Source of the DNA: Candidatus Symbiobacter mobilis CR
Lineage (GTDB): Bacteria > Pseudomonadota > Gammaproteobacteria > Burkholderiales > Burkholderiaceae_C
Reading direction: 5' to 3'
Assembly (NCBI RefSeq): GCF_000477435.1
Contig: NC_022576.1
Location: forward strand, 1,860,001 to 1,924,000
DNA length: 64,000 nt
Shown in pieces: positions 49,911-64,000 of this stretch. The notes below the pieces were generated by a model. That model saw only the letters and a list, made by a program, of their open reading frames with translations, did not search any database and was not told the origin of the DNA. The translations under genes and the position numbers were made by a program. Position 1 is the stretch's first letter; every line of letters begins with the position of its first letter.

Positions 49911-50046
49911 GCGGCATCCTGTTTTCGGATACCGTATAGGCGCATAGGCGTGAGCGATGATGTCGATACTGGTTCAATAGATTTTTGGTTGAATTTTGGT
50001 CGTGGTACCGGGGTGCCTATACCGACCACAGAATAGGGAATATTTT

Positions 50047-55089
<5,043 letters not shown>

Positions 55090-55177
55090 ATCATGCCATG
55101 TATGCCGTGACGGCAGCGCAGACGACGCTGCCTTTGCCACAGAAAATACCCCATCGTCATCAATCTTTCCTCTTCCC

Positions 55178-58100
55178 ATGACTGCTCCCACCCTCTACCT
55201 CGGCAACACCCCCTTCCAACCCAGCCATGGCAATGTGACCGGCGATGAGATCGTCCGCGATGGGGAATCGTTTTTCCGGATCTCGCATGTCGAGCGCATG
55301 GCGCCGTTTTTCCTGACCCTGGTCAGCGACAGCGACCACTGGATGTTCCTGTCGAGCAAAGGGGGGCTGACTGCGGGGCGCAAAAGCCCGGACAACGCGC
55401 TGTTTCCCTACACCACCGACGACAAGATTCATGATTCCTCGTGGAACACGGGCAGCCGCACGGTGCTGCGCGTGACCCGTGGGGGGCGGTGCTGGCTCTG
55501 GGAACCGTTCAGCGATGCCTACCGTGGCGTGTACGCCATTGAGCGCAGTCTGGCCAAGAACATGCCCGGCAACAGGTTGGTGTTCGAGGAAAGCAATGCC
55601 GATTTGCAGTTGTCTTTCGAATACGAATGGTGTACGAGCCGGAAGTTCGGCTTCGTCCGCACTGCGCGTATCCAGTACTTCGGCGATGCCGACAGTGTGC
55701 GCATCGAAGTCCTCGACGGCGTGCAAAACCTGCTACCGGCGGGCGTATCGCGGGCAATGCAGACGCAATACAGCACGCTCGTCGATGCCTACAAAAAGAG
55801 CGAGCTAGTGACCCCCGAAAACATCGGGGTGTTCTCGCTCAGTTCGATCCCGACGGACAAGGCCGAGCCGAATGAATCCTTGGAAGCCACGGTGGCCTGG
55901 TATGTAGGCCCATTCCCCCCCACGGTGCTGCTCTCTTCCCACCAGCTCGACCTCTTCCGCAGCGGCGGGGCGGTGCAGCAGGAAGAGGCCGTGCATGGCA
56001 CGCAGGGCGCGTACTTCGTCTGCGGTGCTTTCGAGCTTGCCGCAGACGCAAGCCTGCGGTGGACGATCGTGATCGACGGGCGCAAAACCCTCGTCGATCT
56101 CTGGGAACTGAAATCGCAGCACATCAACCAAACGAGGCTGGCCAGAATCCTTGATGAAGACATCACCCACAGCACCGGCACCCTCATCGCAATGGTGGCA
56201 CGTGCGGACGGATTGCAGCAGACACAAGACTCCCGCTGCACATTGCGCCACTTCTCCAACGTGCTCTTCAACATCATGCGCGGGGGCATCTTTGAAGACC
56301 ACTACCGCATCCGCACGGGGGACTTTCTCTCCTTTCTGCAACGCCGCAACGCCGACCAACTGGCCCGCCACGGCGACACCGTGCGCTCCTGGCCCACCTG
56401 TTTGCCGTACCAGGAAGCCTTGCAACGCGCCCGTGTGGTGCAAGACCCCGACTTCGAGCGCATCTGCCACGAATACCTGCCGCTGACCTTCAGCCGCCGC
56501 CACGGCGACCCGAGCCGCCCGTGGAACCAGTTCCTGATCGACGTCGAGCGCAGCGACGGGACGCGCGTGCTGAACTACCAGGGCAATTGGCGCGACATCT
56601 TCCAGAACTGGGAAGCGCTCGCCTTTTCGTACCCCGGGTTCATCGAAAGCATGATCGCCCGCTTCGTCAACGCCTCGACGGTCGATGGGTACAACCCCTA
56701 CCGCATCCTGCGCGACGGCGTGGACTGGGAAGTGCCCGACCCGCACGACCCCTGGTCGAACATCGGCTACTGGGGGGATCACCAACTCATCTACCTGCTC
56801 AAGCTGCTCGAACTCTCGCACGCCACGCATCCGCAGCGTCTCGCGGAGCTGCTCGTCTCGCCAATCTTTTCCTACGCGGACGTTCCGTACCGCATCCGCA
56901 CCTACCGGGAGCTGTGCGCCAACCCGCAGGAAAGCATCGTCTTCGACGAAGAGCGCCATCGCTGTGTGCTTGATCGCGTCGCGGCCCTCGGCACCGACGG
57001 GCAGTTGCTCCCTGCCAAAGGGGGCGGCGTCCATCTCGTTTCCCTCACCGAAAAAATGCTGCTTTCGGTGCTGACCAAGCTCTCGAACTTCGTCATCGGC
57101 GCCGGGATTTGGATGAACACGCAGCGCCCGGAGTGGAACGACGCGAACAATGCACTCGTCGGCCACGGCGCTTCGATGGTGACGCTGTACTACTTGCGGC
57201 GGACGATCGTCTTTCTGGCGCGATTGATGGCAGACGCGCCGCACCAGCACTTTGTGCTGTCGCAAGAGGTGCATGCGCTGTACCGCGACATCCTCGCTGC
57301 GTTGACCGACCATCGCCCGATCCTCGCCACCCTTGATGACACGCCCTCCCCCACGCAGCGCAGAGCACTGCTCGACGCGCTGGGCCATGCCGGGGAGACC
57401 TACCGCAAGACGGTGTACCGCGACGGCCTGACCCACGCGGGAGACACCATCGACAAGGAAGAGCTGGCCCGGTTCTGCGAGACCGTACTAGCGTATATCG
57501 ACCACTCGATCCGCGCCAACCGGCGCGAAGATGGGCTGTACCACGCCTACAACCTGCTGGCATTCGGCCCCGGCGTGATCGACGTGCAGCATTTGTACGA
57601 GATGCTCGAAGGGCAAGTCGCCGTCCTTAGTTCGGGCTACCCCGACCCCGAGGAAACACTGCGAATCCTCCAGGCTCTGCGCAACGGCCCGCTGTACCGC
57701 GAGGACCAAAACAGCCTGATGCTCTACCCGGAACGCCGCCTGCCACGGTTTGAAGACAAAAACCAGGTGCCCCTGTCCCTGCTGGAACAAGCCCCTTGGC
57801 TGCAACGCCTGGCCGACTCTGATGGCGGGGGGATCGTCGTTCGCGATGGGTACGGCGGCTGCCACTTCCACGGCACCATGCACAACGCCAAAGTGCTGGA
57901 ACAAGCGCTACGGGCATGGAAGCACCCCACGCACCCCGCGCCGAGCGAAGAAGACATCCGCGCAGCCTGCGCCTTGTACGAAGCCGTGTTCCAGCATCGG
58001 TTTTTCACCGGACGATCAGGGACGTTCTACAAGTACGAAGGTCTGGGGTCGATCTACTGGCACATGGTCGCCAAGCTGCTGCCCGCGATCCAGGAAGTCT

Positions 58101-58672
58101 TCGATTTCTACCCGGCCATGCGCAGCCAGCCGATCTTTGCCTCGTTGCGAAACACCTACTACGCAGTGCGCGAGGGGCTGGGCGTACACAAATCCCCTGC
58201 GGAATACGGCGCATTCCCGACGGACCCCTACTCGCACACGCCTCGGCATTTGGGCGCGCAACAGCCGGGGATGACAGGGCAAGTCAAGGAAGACTTCCTT
58301 TCGCGCATGAGGGAGCTGGGGGTCTGCCTGCATGGGGGGTGCATCCACCTGCGCACCGACTGGTTGCAGCGCAGCGAGTTCCTCGCCAAACCGTCGGAAT
58401 TCGGGTACATCAACGTCGCCGGTTCCCCGCTGACGATCTATCTGGAAGCCCATAGCCTGGCGTTCAGCTACTGCCAAGTGCCGATCGTCTATCACCTGGG
58501 CGCGAAGCACAGCCTACGCTGCCTGTACGCCAACGGTTCCGTGGTGGAAGCCTTCCCCGTGGACAAGCATCACCACTACGTTCTCGATGCCGGGACGAGC
58601 GCCGCCATCTGGGAACGCACCGGGCAGGTCGAGCGCATCGACGTGGAGCTGGCTCGCGTCGATATCCGATAG
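55178..58672 (+). CDS. Large uncharacterised protein, probably carbohydrate-active
   Basis: 1164-residue cytoplasmic protein. I cannot name its family with certainty. The N-terminal ~330 residues are beta-rich (SSWNTGSRTVLRVTRGGRCWLW, WYVGPFPPTVLLSS); the rest is helix-rich with motifs reminiscent of (alpha/alpha)6-barrel glycosidases: LNYQGNWRDIFQNWEAL, PWSNIGYWGDHQLIYLLKLLE, RPEWNDANNALVGHGASM and GSIYWHMVAKLLPA. The next gene is a GH94 phosphorylase, so it may act on the same glucan or oligosaccharide. No signal peptide is visible. The ATG at 55178 has no strong ribosome site. Confidence 0.6.
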   Translation: MTAPTLYLGNTPFQPSHGNVTGDEIVRDGESFFRISHVERMAPFFLTLVSDSDHWMFLSSKGGLTAGRKSPDNALFPYTTDDKIHDSSWNTGSRTVLRVTRGGRCWLWEPFSDAYRGVYAIERSLAKNMPGNRLVFEESNADLQLSFEYEWCTSRKFGFVRTARIQYFGDADSVRIEVLDGVQNLLPAGVSRAMQTQYSTLVDAYKKSELVTPENIGVFSLSSIPTDKAEPNESLEATVAWYVGPFPPTVLLSSHQLDLFRSGGAVQQEEAVHGTQGAYFVCGAFELAADASLRWTIVIDGRKTLVDLWELKSQHINQTRLARILDEDITHSTGTLIAMVARADGLQQTQDSRCTLRHFSNVLFNIMRGGIFEDHYRIRTGDFLSFLQRRNADQLARHGDTVRSWPTCLPYQEALQRARVVQDPDFERICHEYLPLTFSRRHGDPSRPWNQFLIDVERSDGTRVLNYQGNWRDIFQNWEALAFSYPGFIESMIARFVNASTVDGYNPYRILRDGVDWEVPDPHDPWSNIGYWGDHQLIYLLKLLELSHATHPQRLAELLVSPIFSYADVPYRIRTYRELCANPQESIVFDEERHRCVLDRVAALGTDGQLLPAKGGGVHLVSLTEKMLLSVLTKLSNFVIGAGIWMNTQRPEWNDANNALVGHGASMVTLYYLRRTIVFLARLMADAPHQHFVLSQEVHALYRDILAALTDHRPILATLDDTPSPTQRRALLDALGHAGETYRKTVYRDGLTHAGDTIDKEELARFCETVLAYIDHSIRANRREDGLYHAYNLLAFGPGVIDVQHLYEMLEGQVAVLSSGYPDPEETLRILQALRNGPLYREDQNSLMLYPERRLPRFEDKNQVPLSLLEQAPWLQRLADSDGGGIVVRDGYGGCHFHGTMHNAKVLEQALRAWKHPTHPAPSEEDIRAACALYEAVFQHRFFTGRSGTFYKYEGLGSIYWHMVAKLLPAIQEVFDFYPAMRSQPIFASLRNTYYAVREGLGVHKSPAEYGAFPTDPYSHTPRHLGAQQPGMTGQVKEDFLSRMRELGVCLHGGCIHLRTDWLQRSEFLAKPSEFGYINVAGSPLTIYLEAHSLAFSYCQVPIVYHLGAKHSLRCLYANGSVVEAFPVDKHHHYVLDAGTSAAIWERTGQVERIDVELARVDIR

Positions 58673-58768
58673 TGGGTAGTGGATAGTGGGTAGAGCACAT
58701 CGGCGTCCACCGTGACAATCTCGCGTTTTTCCGACCCCCAAGAACAACACCGCCTCAAGGAATCCGCC

Positions 58769-61180
58769 ATGCGCTACGGTACTTTCGACGACGAACACCG
58801 CGAGTACGTCATCACCAACCCCAAAACCCCGGTCAAGTGGATCAACTACATCGGTACCCTGGAGTTCGGGGGCATCGTCGACCACACAGGCGGGGGGATC
58901 GTCTGCAAGGGTGACCCCGCGCTCAACCGCATCACCAAGTACATCCCGCAAAACCCAGCCTCGGACTTCAAAGGGGAAACGCTGTACCTCCGGCTCCACA
59001 ACCATCCGGGGTACAAGGTCTTTTCCCCCTTCTTCGTCCCCACGCTCGATGCCTACGACAAATACGAATGCCATGTAGGGCTGTCTTACCAGCGCATCGT
59101 TTCCGAGTTCTACGGGATCCGCACGCAGGTGACGATCTTCGTTCCGCTCGGCGCGCACGTCGTCGTGCGGGACATCCAGATCACGAACATCTCCCCGGTT
59201 CCCAAGATGCTCGACGTCATCCCTGTCGTCGAGTACAGCCACTTCGATGCACTCAAGCAGCTTACCAACGCGGACTGGGTTCCGCAGACGATGACGGTCG
59301 ATGCCGTATCGGATCGCTTTGGCCACGTCATACACCGGCAGTACGCCTTCATGAAGAAGAACACGGCCATCAACTACTTCACCTCCAACTACACGGTCGA
59401 TTCGTGGGAGACCGACCGCAAGCTCTTCCTGGGCGACAACGAATACGGAACGTGGAAAGACCCCCAGGCGCTGCACAAGGTACGCCTTTCCAACCACCAG
59501 GCGCGCCGTGGGGACAACATCAGCGCCCTGCTGCACTGCCTGGGCACCCTCCAGCCTGGGGAAACGCGCCGGATCGTCACCCAGCTTGGGCAAGCGCAAA
59601 ACATTGATGCCGCACTGGATTCGATCATGCGGTTCCGCAACCCCTCCAACGTCGATCAGGCATTCGATGCACTGCATTCGTTCTGGGACGGGTACCTGGC
59701 CACGCTGCAAGCGCAGACCCCGGATGCTGCGTTCAATTCCATGGTCAACGTACACAACCCCCGGCAATGCCACACGACGGTGAACTGGTCGCGTGACTTA
59801 TCGCTGTATCAGCTCGGCTTTGGCGGGCGAGGGATGGGGTTTCGGGACAGCTCGCAAGACATCATGGGGGCGATGGCGCACATGCCCGACGTTTGCCTGG
59901 CGCTATTGCAAAAGCTGCTGAGCGTGCAAAAGGCCGATGGATCGGCTATGCACCAGTTCTATGCCTCGACGATGGAGGCCAACGAAGGCGACTCCCGCGA
60001 GAAACCCGGGCACCGCTTCTACGGGGATGACCACCTGTGGGTCGTGCTGGCGGTGTGCGCATATCTCAAAGAGACGGGCACCTTCGACCTCCTCGACCAA
60101 GAGATTCCGTACTACGAAAAAGGCGTACCCCTGGACCAGCGGCCTCGGGGCACGGTGCTCGATCACCTCGAACGCGCGCTGGCGTTCACCAAGGCGCAAC
60201 GGGGCCGCCATGGCTTGCCGTTGTTGGGGTTTGCAGACTGGAACGATACGGTCAACCTGCCTGGCAAGGCCGAAAGCCTCTTCGTCGCCAACCAGTACGC
60301 GCTGGCACTGCGGGAAATCATCGCGCTGATGGAACACCTGGGCCGCAACGACCGGTGCGCACAGTACCAAGCCGATTACGAAGAAATGCGCGAAGCCATC
60401 AACATCCATGCCTGGGACGGCGATTGGTACGTGCGCTACTTTGAGGAGGACGGCACCCCGCTAGGCTCTTCGACCAACGAACACGGCAAAATTTACGTCA
60501 ACAGCCAATCCTGGGCGGTGCTATCCGGCGTGGCCCCGGAGGAACGGGCGCATAAGGCGATGGACTCCGTGCAGCGGCTGCTCAATACCCGCTTCGGCAT
60601 CAAACTAAGCTGGCCGGGCTTCCACAGCTTTGACCCCAGCAAAGGCGGCATCACTACGTACCCCCCCGGAGCCAAAGAAAACGGTGGGGTCTTTCTGCAC
60701 ACCAACCCCTGGTGCATGATCGCCGAAACCATGCTCGGCAGGGGTGACCAGGCTTTTCAGTACTACCAGCAAATCAACCCCGCCACGCGCAACGACGCCA
60801 TCGACCAGTACGAATGCGAACCGTATTCGTACCCCCAGAACATCCTGGGCAATGAGCACCCGCAGTTCGGGCTGGCACGCAACAGTTGGCTTTCCGGCAC
60901 GGCTTCCTGGACATACCAGGCTGCCACGCAGTACATCCTGGGGGTACGCCCCACGTACAAAGGGCTGCTGATCGACCCCTGCATCCCCCGTGCGTGGAAG
61001 GACTACACCGTGCGGCGCCAGTTCCGGGGCTGCCAATACGTGGTGACCGTCCACAACCCGAAAGGGGTCTGCAAGGGGGTGCGAACGGTCGTCGTCGATG
61101 GAGCGGCCCTCGAAGGCAACGTCGTCCCCGTGTTCCAGGACGGTGCCACGCACACGGTCGAGGTGACGCTGGAGGCATGA
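58769..61180 (+). CDS. GH94-family glycoside phosphorylase (cellobiose phosphorylase-like)
   Basis: 803-residue enzyme of glycoside hydrolase family 94, which cleaves beta-glucosides with phosphate to give glucose 1-phosphate. It begins MRYGTFDDEHREYVITNPKTP, preceded by AAGGAATCC as ribosome site. Typical motifs are NYIGTLEFGGIVDHTGGG, NWSRDLSLYQLGFGGRGMGFRDSSQD, the catalytic Asp in GFADWNDTVN, KENGGVFLHTNPWCMIAE and GTASWTYQAATQYILGVRP. Cellobiose, chitobiose or cyclic glucan acceptors cannot be told apart by eye; the length is that of cellobiose/chitobiose phosphorylases. Its stop overlaps the hemC start (ATGA). An upstream frame start at 58712 is less likely. Confidence 0.9.
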   Translation: MRYGTFDDEHREYVITNPKTPVKWINYIGTLEFGGIVDHTGGGIVCKGDPALNRITKYIPQNPASDFKGETLYLRLHNHPGYKVFSPFFVPTLDAYDKYECHVGLSYQRIVSEFYGIRTQVTIFVPLGAHVVVRDIQITNISPVPKMLDVIPVVEYSHFDALKQLTNADWVPQTMTVDAVSDRFGHVIHRQYAFMKKNTAINYFTSNYTVDSWETDRKLFLGDNEYGTWKDPQALHKVRLSNHQARRGDNISALLHCLGTLQPGETRRIVTQLGQAQNIDAALDSIMRFRNPSNVDQAFDALHSFWDGYLATLQAQTPDAAFNSMVNVHNPRQCHTTVNWSRDLSLYQLGFGGRGMGFRDSSQDIMGAMAHMPDVCLALLQKLLSVQKADGSAMHQFYASTMEANEGDSREKPGHRFYGDDHLWVVLAVCAYLKETGTFDLLDQEIPYYEKGVPLDQRPRGTVLDHLERALAFTKAQRGRHGLPLLGFADWNDTVNLPGKAESLFVANQYALALREIIALMEHLGRNDRCAQYQADYEEMREAINIHAWDGDWYVRYFEEDGTPLGSSTNEHGKIYVNSQSWAVLSGVAPEERAHKAMDSVQRLLNTRFGIKLSWPGFHSFDPSKGGITTYPPGAKENGGVFLHTNPWCMIAETMLGRGDQAFQYYQQINPATRNDAIDQYECEPYSYPQNILGNEHPQFGLARNSWLSGTASWTYQAATQYILGVRPTYKGLLIDPCIPRAWKDYTVRRQFRGCQYVVTVHNPKGVCKGVRTVVVDGAALEGNVVPVFQDGATHTVEVTLEA

Positions 61181-62103
61181 GTCACTTCATCATCGCCACC
61201 CGCCAAAGCCGCCTGGCGCTGTGGCAGGCACAGCATGTCCAGTCCCTGCTGGAGCGCCTGGGCCACGAGGTCCGTGTGCTGGGAATGCTGACGCAGGGGG
61301 ACCGGATGCTCGGCGCCGCCCCACTGCCTGCAGGGGGGAAAAACCTCTTCGTCAAAGAGCTGGAGACGGCGCTGGTCGATGGCCGCGCCGATCTGGCCGT
61401 CCACTCGCTCAAGGACATGCCTGCCATCCTCCCCGAAGGGCTGATGCTGGCGTGCGTCCCTGCCCGGGATGACCCCCGCGATGCATGGATTTCACCGCGT
61501 TTTGGCTCGATCAACGAACTCCCCGCCGGAGCCACCGTAGGGACGGCCAGCTTGCGCAGAGCCGTATGGATTCGCGCCCTGCGCCCTGATCTGCGCGTGG
61601 CGCCGCTGCGCGGCAACCTCGATTCGCGGCTGCGCAAGCTCGACGACGGCGCATTCGACGGCATCGTCCTTTCCGCCTGCGGCCTGCAACGACTGGGGCT
61701 GCAGGAACGCATCCGTGCCGTGTTCGAGACGGATATCCTGCTTCCCTCGCCCGGGCAAGGCGCCCTGGGCATCGAAGTCGATGCACAGCGCAAGGATGTC
61801 CTTGATGCCCTGGCGCCGTTGGTATGCCATCGCACCTGGCTGGCCGTCGAGGCCGAGCGCGCCGTCAGCCGCACCCTGGGTAGCGGATGCTCCACCCCCG
61901 TAGCCGCGCACGCCACCATCGACGACGGCACGCTGACCCTCGAAGCAGGATGGGGCGACCCTGGCGGGCGGCTGGGTGTACTACGCGTGCGGCGCACTGC
62001 AAAGCTGAACAACTTGCACGATGCGCGGCAATTGGGCGAAGCCACTGCGCGGGCCTTGCGTTCCGACGTGCGTCGCGCAGGCGCGGAGCTGGGCGATGCC
62101 TGA
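61177..62103 (+). CDS. hemC: Hydroxymethylbilane synthase (porphobilinogen deaminase)
   Basis: Third common step of tetrapyrrole synthesis, polymerising four porphobilinogens. From MSHFIIATRQSRLALWQAQH the product has 308 residues. The dipyrromethane cofactor Cys lies in RTLGSGCSTPVAAHA; other motifs are GGKNLFVKELETALVDGRAD, AVHSLKDMPA, GTASLRRAVW, LRGNLDSRLRKLD and LPSPGQGALGIE. The ATG overlaps the GH94 stop, an unusual partner for a haem gene. Open frame further upstream (to 60886) lies inside the GH94 gene. Confidence 0.96.
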   Translation: MSHFIIATRQSRLALWQAQHVQSLLERLGHEVRVLGMLTQGDRMLGAAPLPAGGKNLFVKELETALVDGRADLAVHSLKDMPAILPEGLMLACVPARDDPRDAWISPRFGSINELPAGATVGTASLRRAVWIRALRPDLRVAPLRGNLDSRLRKLDDGAFDGIVLSACGLQRLGLQERIRAVFETDILLPSPGQGALGIEVDAQRKDVLDALAPLVCHRTWLAVEAERAVSRTLGSGCSTPVAAHATIDDGTLTLEAGWGDPGGRLGVLRVRRTAKLNNLHDARQLGEATARALRSDVRRAGAELGDA

Positions 62104-62128
62104 ACACTGGCATTCCTGAGCGCTGACA

Positions 62129-62977
62129 GTGCGCGTCGTCGTCACCCAGGCTCCCCCGCGAGCGCAAGCATGGGCTTGCTCCCTGACCCAAGCCGGGCAC
62201 GAAGTACTGCTGCTGCCTTTGCTGGAGGTCTGCGCGCTGCCCGATGCAGCGCCACTACAGCATGCATGGAGCGCCTTGCCTGGCTACGACGCCTTGGTGT
62301 TTGTCAGCCCGGCGGCGGTATCGCACTTTTTTGCCGCACGGCCCGCCGATGCCTGCGGGGAATGGGGCGCTTCCGGCAAGCCCGGCGTGTGGGTCACCGG
62401 GCCAGGAACGCGCAGCGCTGCCCTGCAACACGGCGTAACCCCGGACTGCATTGCTGCGCCGACGGCGGCTCCCTATGACTCGGAAAGGCTGTGGCAAGTG
62501 GTTGCGCCCACCGTGCGGCCTGGGATGCGCGTGCTCATCGTTCGTGGCATGGATGACGCCCAGCAACGAGGCAACGACATGGACAGCGACAGCGAACTAC
62601 ACCGCAAAACAGACCGCGCCATGTCGCATGACATGGGCAACGGGCGCGAATGGCTGGCCCAGCGCGTGCGTGAATGCGCTGGGCAGGTCGAGATCGTCGC
62701 TGCATACCGCCGCTGCGCGCCGCACTGGTCTCCACACGAACGCGAATGCGCACAAACAGCCAGCCGCGACGGTGCAGTCTGGTTGCTGGGTAGTGCCATG
62801 GCCATCGATCACCTGCACGCGCTGCTCCCCCACACAGACTGGACGGCGAGCAACGCCGTGGTGACACACCCGCGTCTGGCCGATGCAGCACGGCGTCTAG
62901 GCTTCGGCAATCTCCATACCAGCGATGCAGACATCTCCAGCGTATGCGCCACGCTGTACGCTGTCCGACCTTTCTAG
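62129..62977 (+). CDS. hemD: Uroporphyrinogen-III synthase
   Basis: Enzyme that cyclises hydroxymethylbilane with D-ring inversion. The 282-residue product from the GTG at 62129 begins MRVVVTQAPPRAQAWACSL and shows LPLLEVCALPD, YDALVFVSPAAVSHFF, VWVTGPGTRSAALQHGV, RVLIVRG and ASNAVVTHPRLADAARRLGF. Sequence divergence is high in this family, so position after hemC is important support. An Asp/Ser-rich insert (about 150-170) is longer than usual. Confidence 0.9.
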   Translation: MRVVVTQAPPRAQAWACSLTQAGHEVLLLPLLEVCALPDAAPLQHAWSALPGYDALVFVSPAAVSHFFAARPADACGEWGASGKPGVWVTGPGTRSAALQHGVTPDCIAAPTAAPYDSERLWQVVAPTVRPGMRVLIVRGMDDAQQRGNDMDSDSELHRKTDRAMSHDMGNGREWLAQRVRECAGQVEIVAAYRRCAPHWSPHERECAQTASRDGAVWLLGSAMAIDHLHALLPHTDWTASNAVVTHPRLADAARRLGFGNLHTSDADISSVCATLYAVRPF

Positions 62978-62987
62978 AATCTTTGGC

Positions 62988-64000
62988 ATGACCGAAACAC
63001 CATCCCCATCCACGCAGCCCTCCCGGCCCGATCGCGTTCTCGTCACCGTGCTGCGCCGCATGGGGTGGTGGTTGCTGGCGCTGGGAACGGGGCTGGCGCT
63101 GTTTTTCGGCGTCCTCTCTTGGCAGCGTATCGGCGCCATGCAAGAGCAGCTTGCACGCCAAAGCGCCGAAGCCATGTCCGTATCGATGGAAGCGCGCGTG
63201 CTGGCCAAGCAGGCCATCACTTTGGCGCAGGATGTGCATTCCCGCGCAGCGGTCTTCGAATCCCGCCTGGGGGAAGTGAGCGTGCAGCGTGTACGCCTCG
63301 AAGAGCTGCTAGACAACCTTTCCCGTTCCCGCGAGGAAAACCTGCTCGTCGACCTTGATGCCACGCTGCGCCTGGCCCAGCAACAGGCGCAATGGACCGG
63401 CAGCGTCGAACCCTTGCTTGCCGCGCTCCAGACCGCCGCCCGGCGAACAAAACGGGCTGCACAGCCCAGGCTGGCCGGGCTGGAACGCGCCATCGCCGCA
63501 GACATCGACCAGGTTCGTTCCACAGCCTTCAGCGACACGCCCGGTCTGTTATCGCTGATGGATGAGCTGGCGCGTATGGTCGATGGCTTGATGCTGGCCA
63601 ACGCCGTCCCCCCAGACGACACCGCCACCGTTACGCCACGCCCAGCCGTTGATACCACCGGTCAATCATGGTGGAAGCGTGGGATGCTTGCCGTCGCCGA
63701 TGAGCTGCGTTCACTGGTTCGCATCCACCGTGTGGATTCGGCAGACGCTGCCTTGCTGTCGCCGCAACAGGCGTTTTTCGTCCGGGAAAACTTCAAGCTC
63801 AAGATTCTCAACGCCAGGCTTTGTTTGCTCTCCCGCCAGGATCGGGCAGCGGTGGCCGACCTGCAAGAAGCGCAGGCTTTGCTGCGGAAGTACTTCGATG
63901 CCCAGTCGCGCAAGACCCGTGCTACGTCCGAGTTGCTGCAGCGCCTGCTCACGCGAATGCGCTACCTGCAGCTCCCCGGCATCGAAGGCACCTTCACCGC
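62988..64000 (+). CDS. hemX: HemX-family membrane protein (partial, 3' end outside the window)
   Basis: 337 codons are visible from the ATG at 62988 to the window edge. The protein starts MTETPSPSTQPSRPDRVLV, has one hydrophobic anchor (MGWWLLALGTGLALFFGVLS) and then a long coiled-coil periplasmic region (QEQLARQSAEAMSVSMEARV, VSVQRVRLEELLDNLSRS). This matches the HemX family that follows hemCD in betaproteobacteria, sometimes labelled uroporphyrinogen-III C-methyltransferase although enzymatic activity is doubtful. HemY would be expected next, outside the window. Confidence 0.88.
   Translation, partial: MTETPSPSTQPSRPDRVLVTVLRRMGWWLLALGTGLALFFGVLSWQRIGAMQEQLARQSAEAMSVSMEARVLAKQAITLAQDVHSRAAVFESRLGEVSVQRVRLEELLDNLSRSREENLLVDLDATLRLAQQQAQWTGSVEPLLAALQTAARRTKRAAQPRLAGLERAIAADIDQVRSTAFSDTPGLLSLMDELARMVDGLMLANAVPPDDTATVTPRPAVDTTGQSWWKRGMLAVADELRSLVRIHRVDSADAALLSPQQAFFVRENFKLKILNARLCLLSRQDRAAVADLQEAQALLRKYFDAQSRKTRATSELLQRLLTRMRYLQLPGIEGTFT

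Noticed and set aside
55805..57436. 543-codon minus frame opposite the large protein
   Set aside because: Long antisense frame from GC-rich codon bias; the plus frame has coherent motifs across its whole length.

Overview
The window is a GC-rich bacterial chromosome segment, most like a betaproteobacterium of the order Burkholderiales (Comamonadaceae-like). The clearest sign is the minus-strand run rpsO-pnp-quinone oxidoreductase-tpiA-secG-tRNA-Leu(GAG)-nuoABCDEFGH, an order I associate with that family. The family-level placement is my inference. The rich photosensory and chemotaxis content suggests a motile bacterium that responds to light and redox state. I considered a consortium symbiont such as 'Candidatus Symbiobacter', but cannot show it from sequence alone.

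Layout. 1-13518 (minus) is the housekeeping block: complex I subunits H to A (nuoH cut by the window edge), a tRNA-Leu, secG, tpiA, an MDR-family quinone reductase, pnp and rpsO. 13627-15242 (minus) holds two type II secretion genes (gspF, gspG). 15430-20967 (plus) holds a Thr-rich repeat lipoprotein, a membrane-anchored protein of unknown function, a polytopic PTPS_related-type protein with a TPR-like tail, and a GtrA-like protein; together they look like a cell-surface/glycosylation cluster.

20968-25092 is the most unusual region. Three partial group II (class C-attC-like) introns lie antisense to three AT-rich cassettes: a PIN-domain toxin with a 56-codon partner, and two small secreted proteins. 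attC-like hairpins lie between them and no integrase is visible. Removing intron copy 2 restores a perfect attC core, GCCTAAC. Copies 2 and 3 share the same internal deletion of the reverse transcriptase. This looks like an integrase-less cassette cluster invaded by a non-autonomous, deleted intron.

25093-34307 holds a NarL-type response regulator and a soluble REC-histidine kinase (minus), divergent from a chemotaxis operon (cheZ-like, cheY, cheA, cheW, cheR, cheD, cheB). The operon is followed by an unknown gene behind a textbook sigma-28 promoter. 34523-38876 (minus) holds an SbmA/BacA-like ABC exporter, a cN-I-type 5'-nucleotidase and ilvA. 39006-41360 contains an internally deleted AlbA/RecG-like pseudogene and a DUF4143 AAA ATPase bracketed by a 199-bp direct repeat.

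41364-55089 (plus) is a signalling island: a bacteriophytochrome kinase with its NarL regulator, a 1370-residue hybrid kinase ending in a GGDEF diguanylate cyclase, and a 1680-residue kinase with about seven PAS domains, a GAF, two receivers and an HPt. 55178-64000 (plus) holds a large uncharacterised protein, a GH94 glycoside phosphorylase translationally coupled to hemC, then hemD and a partial hemX.
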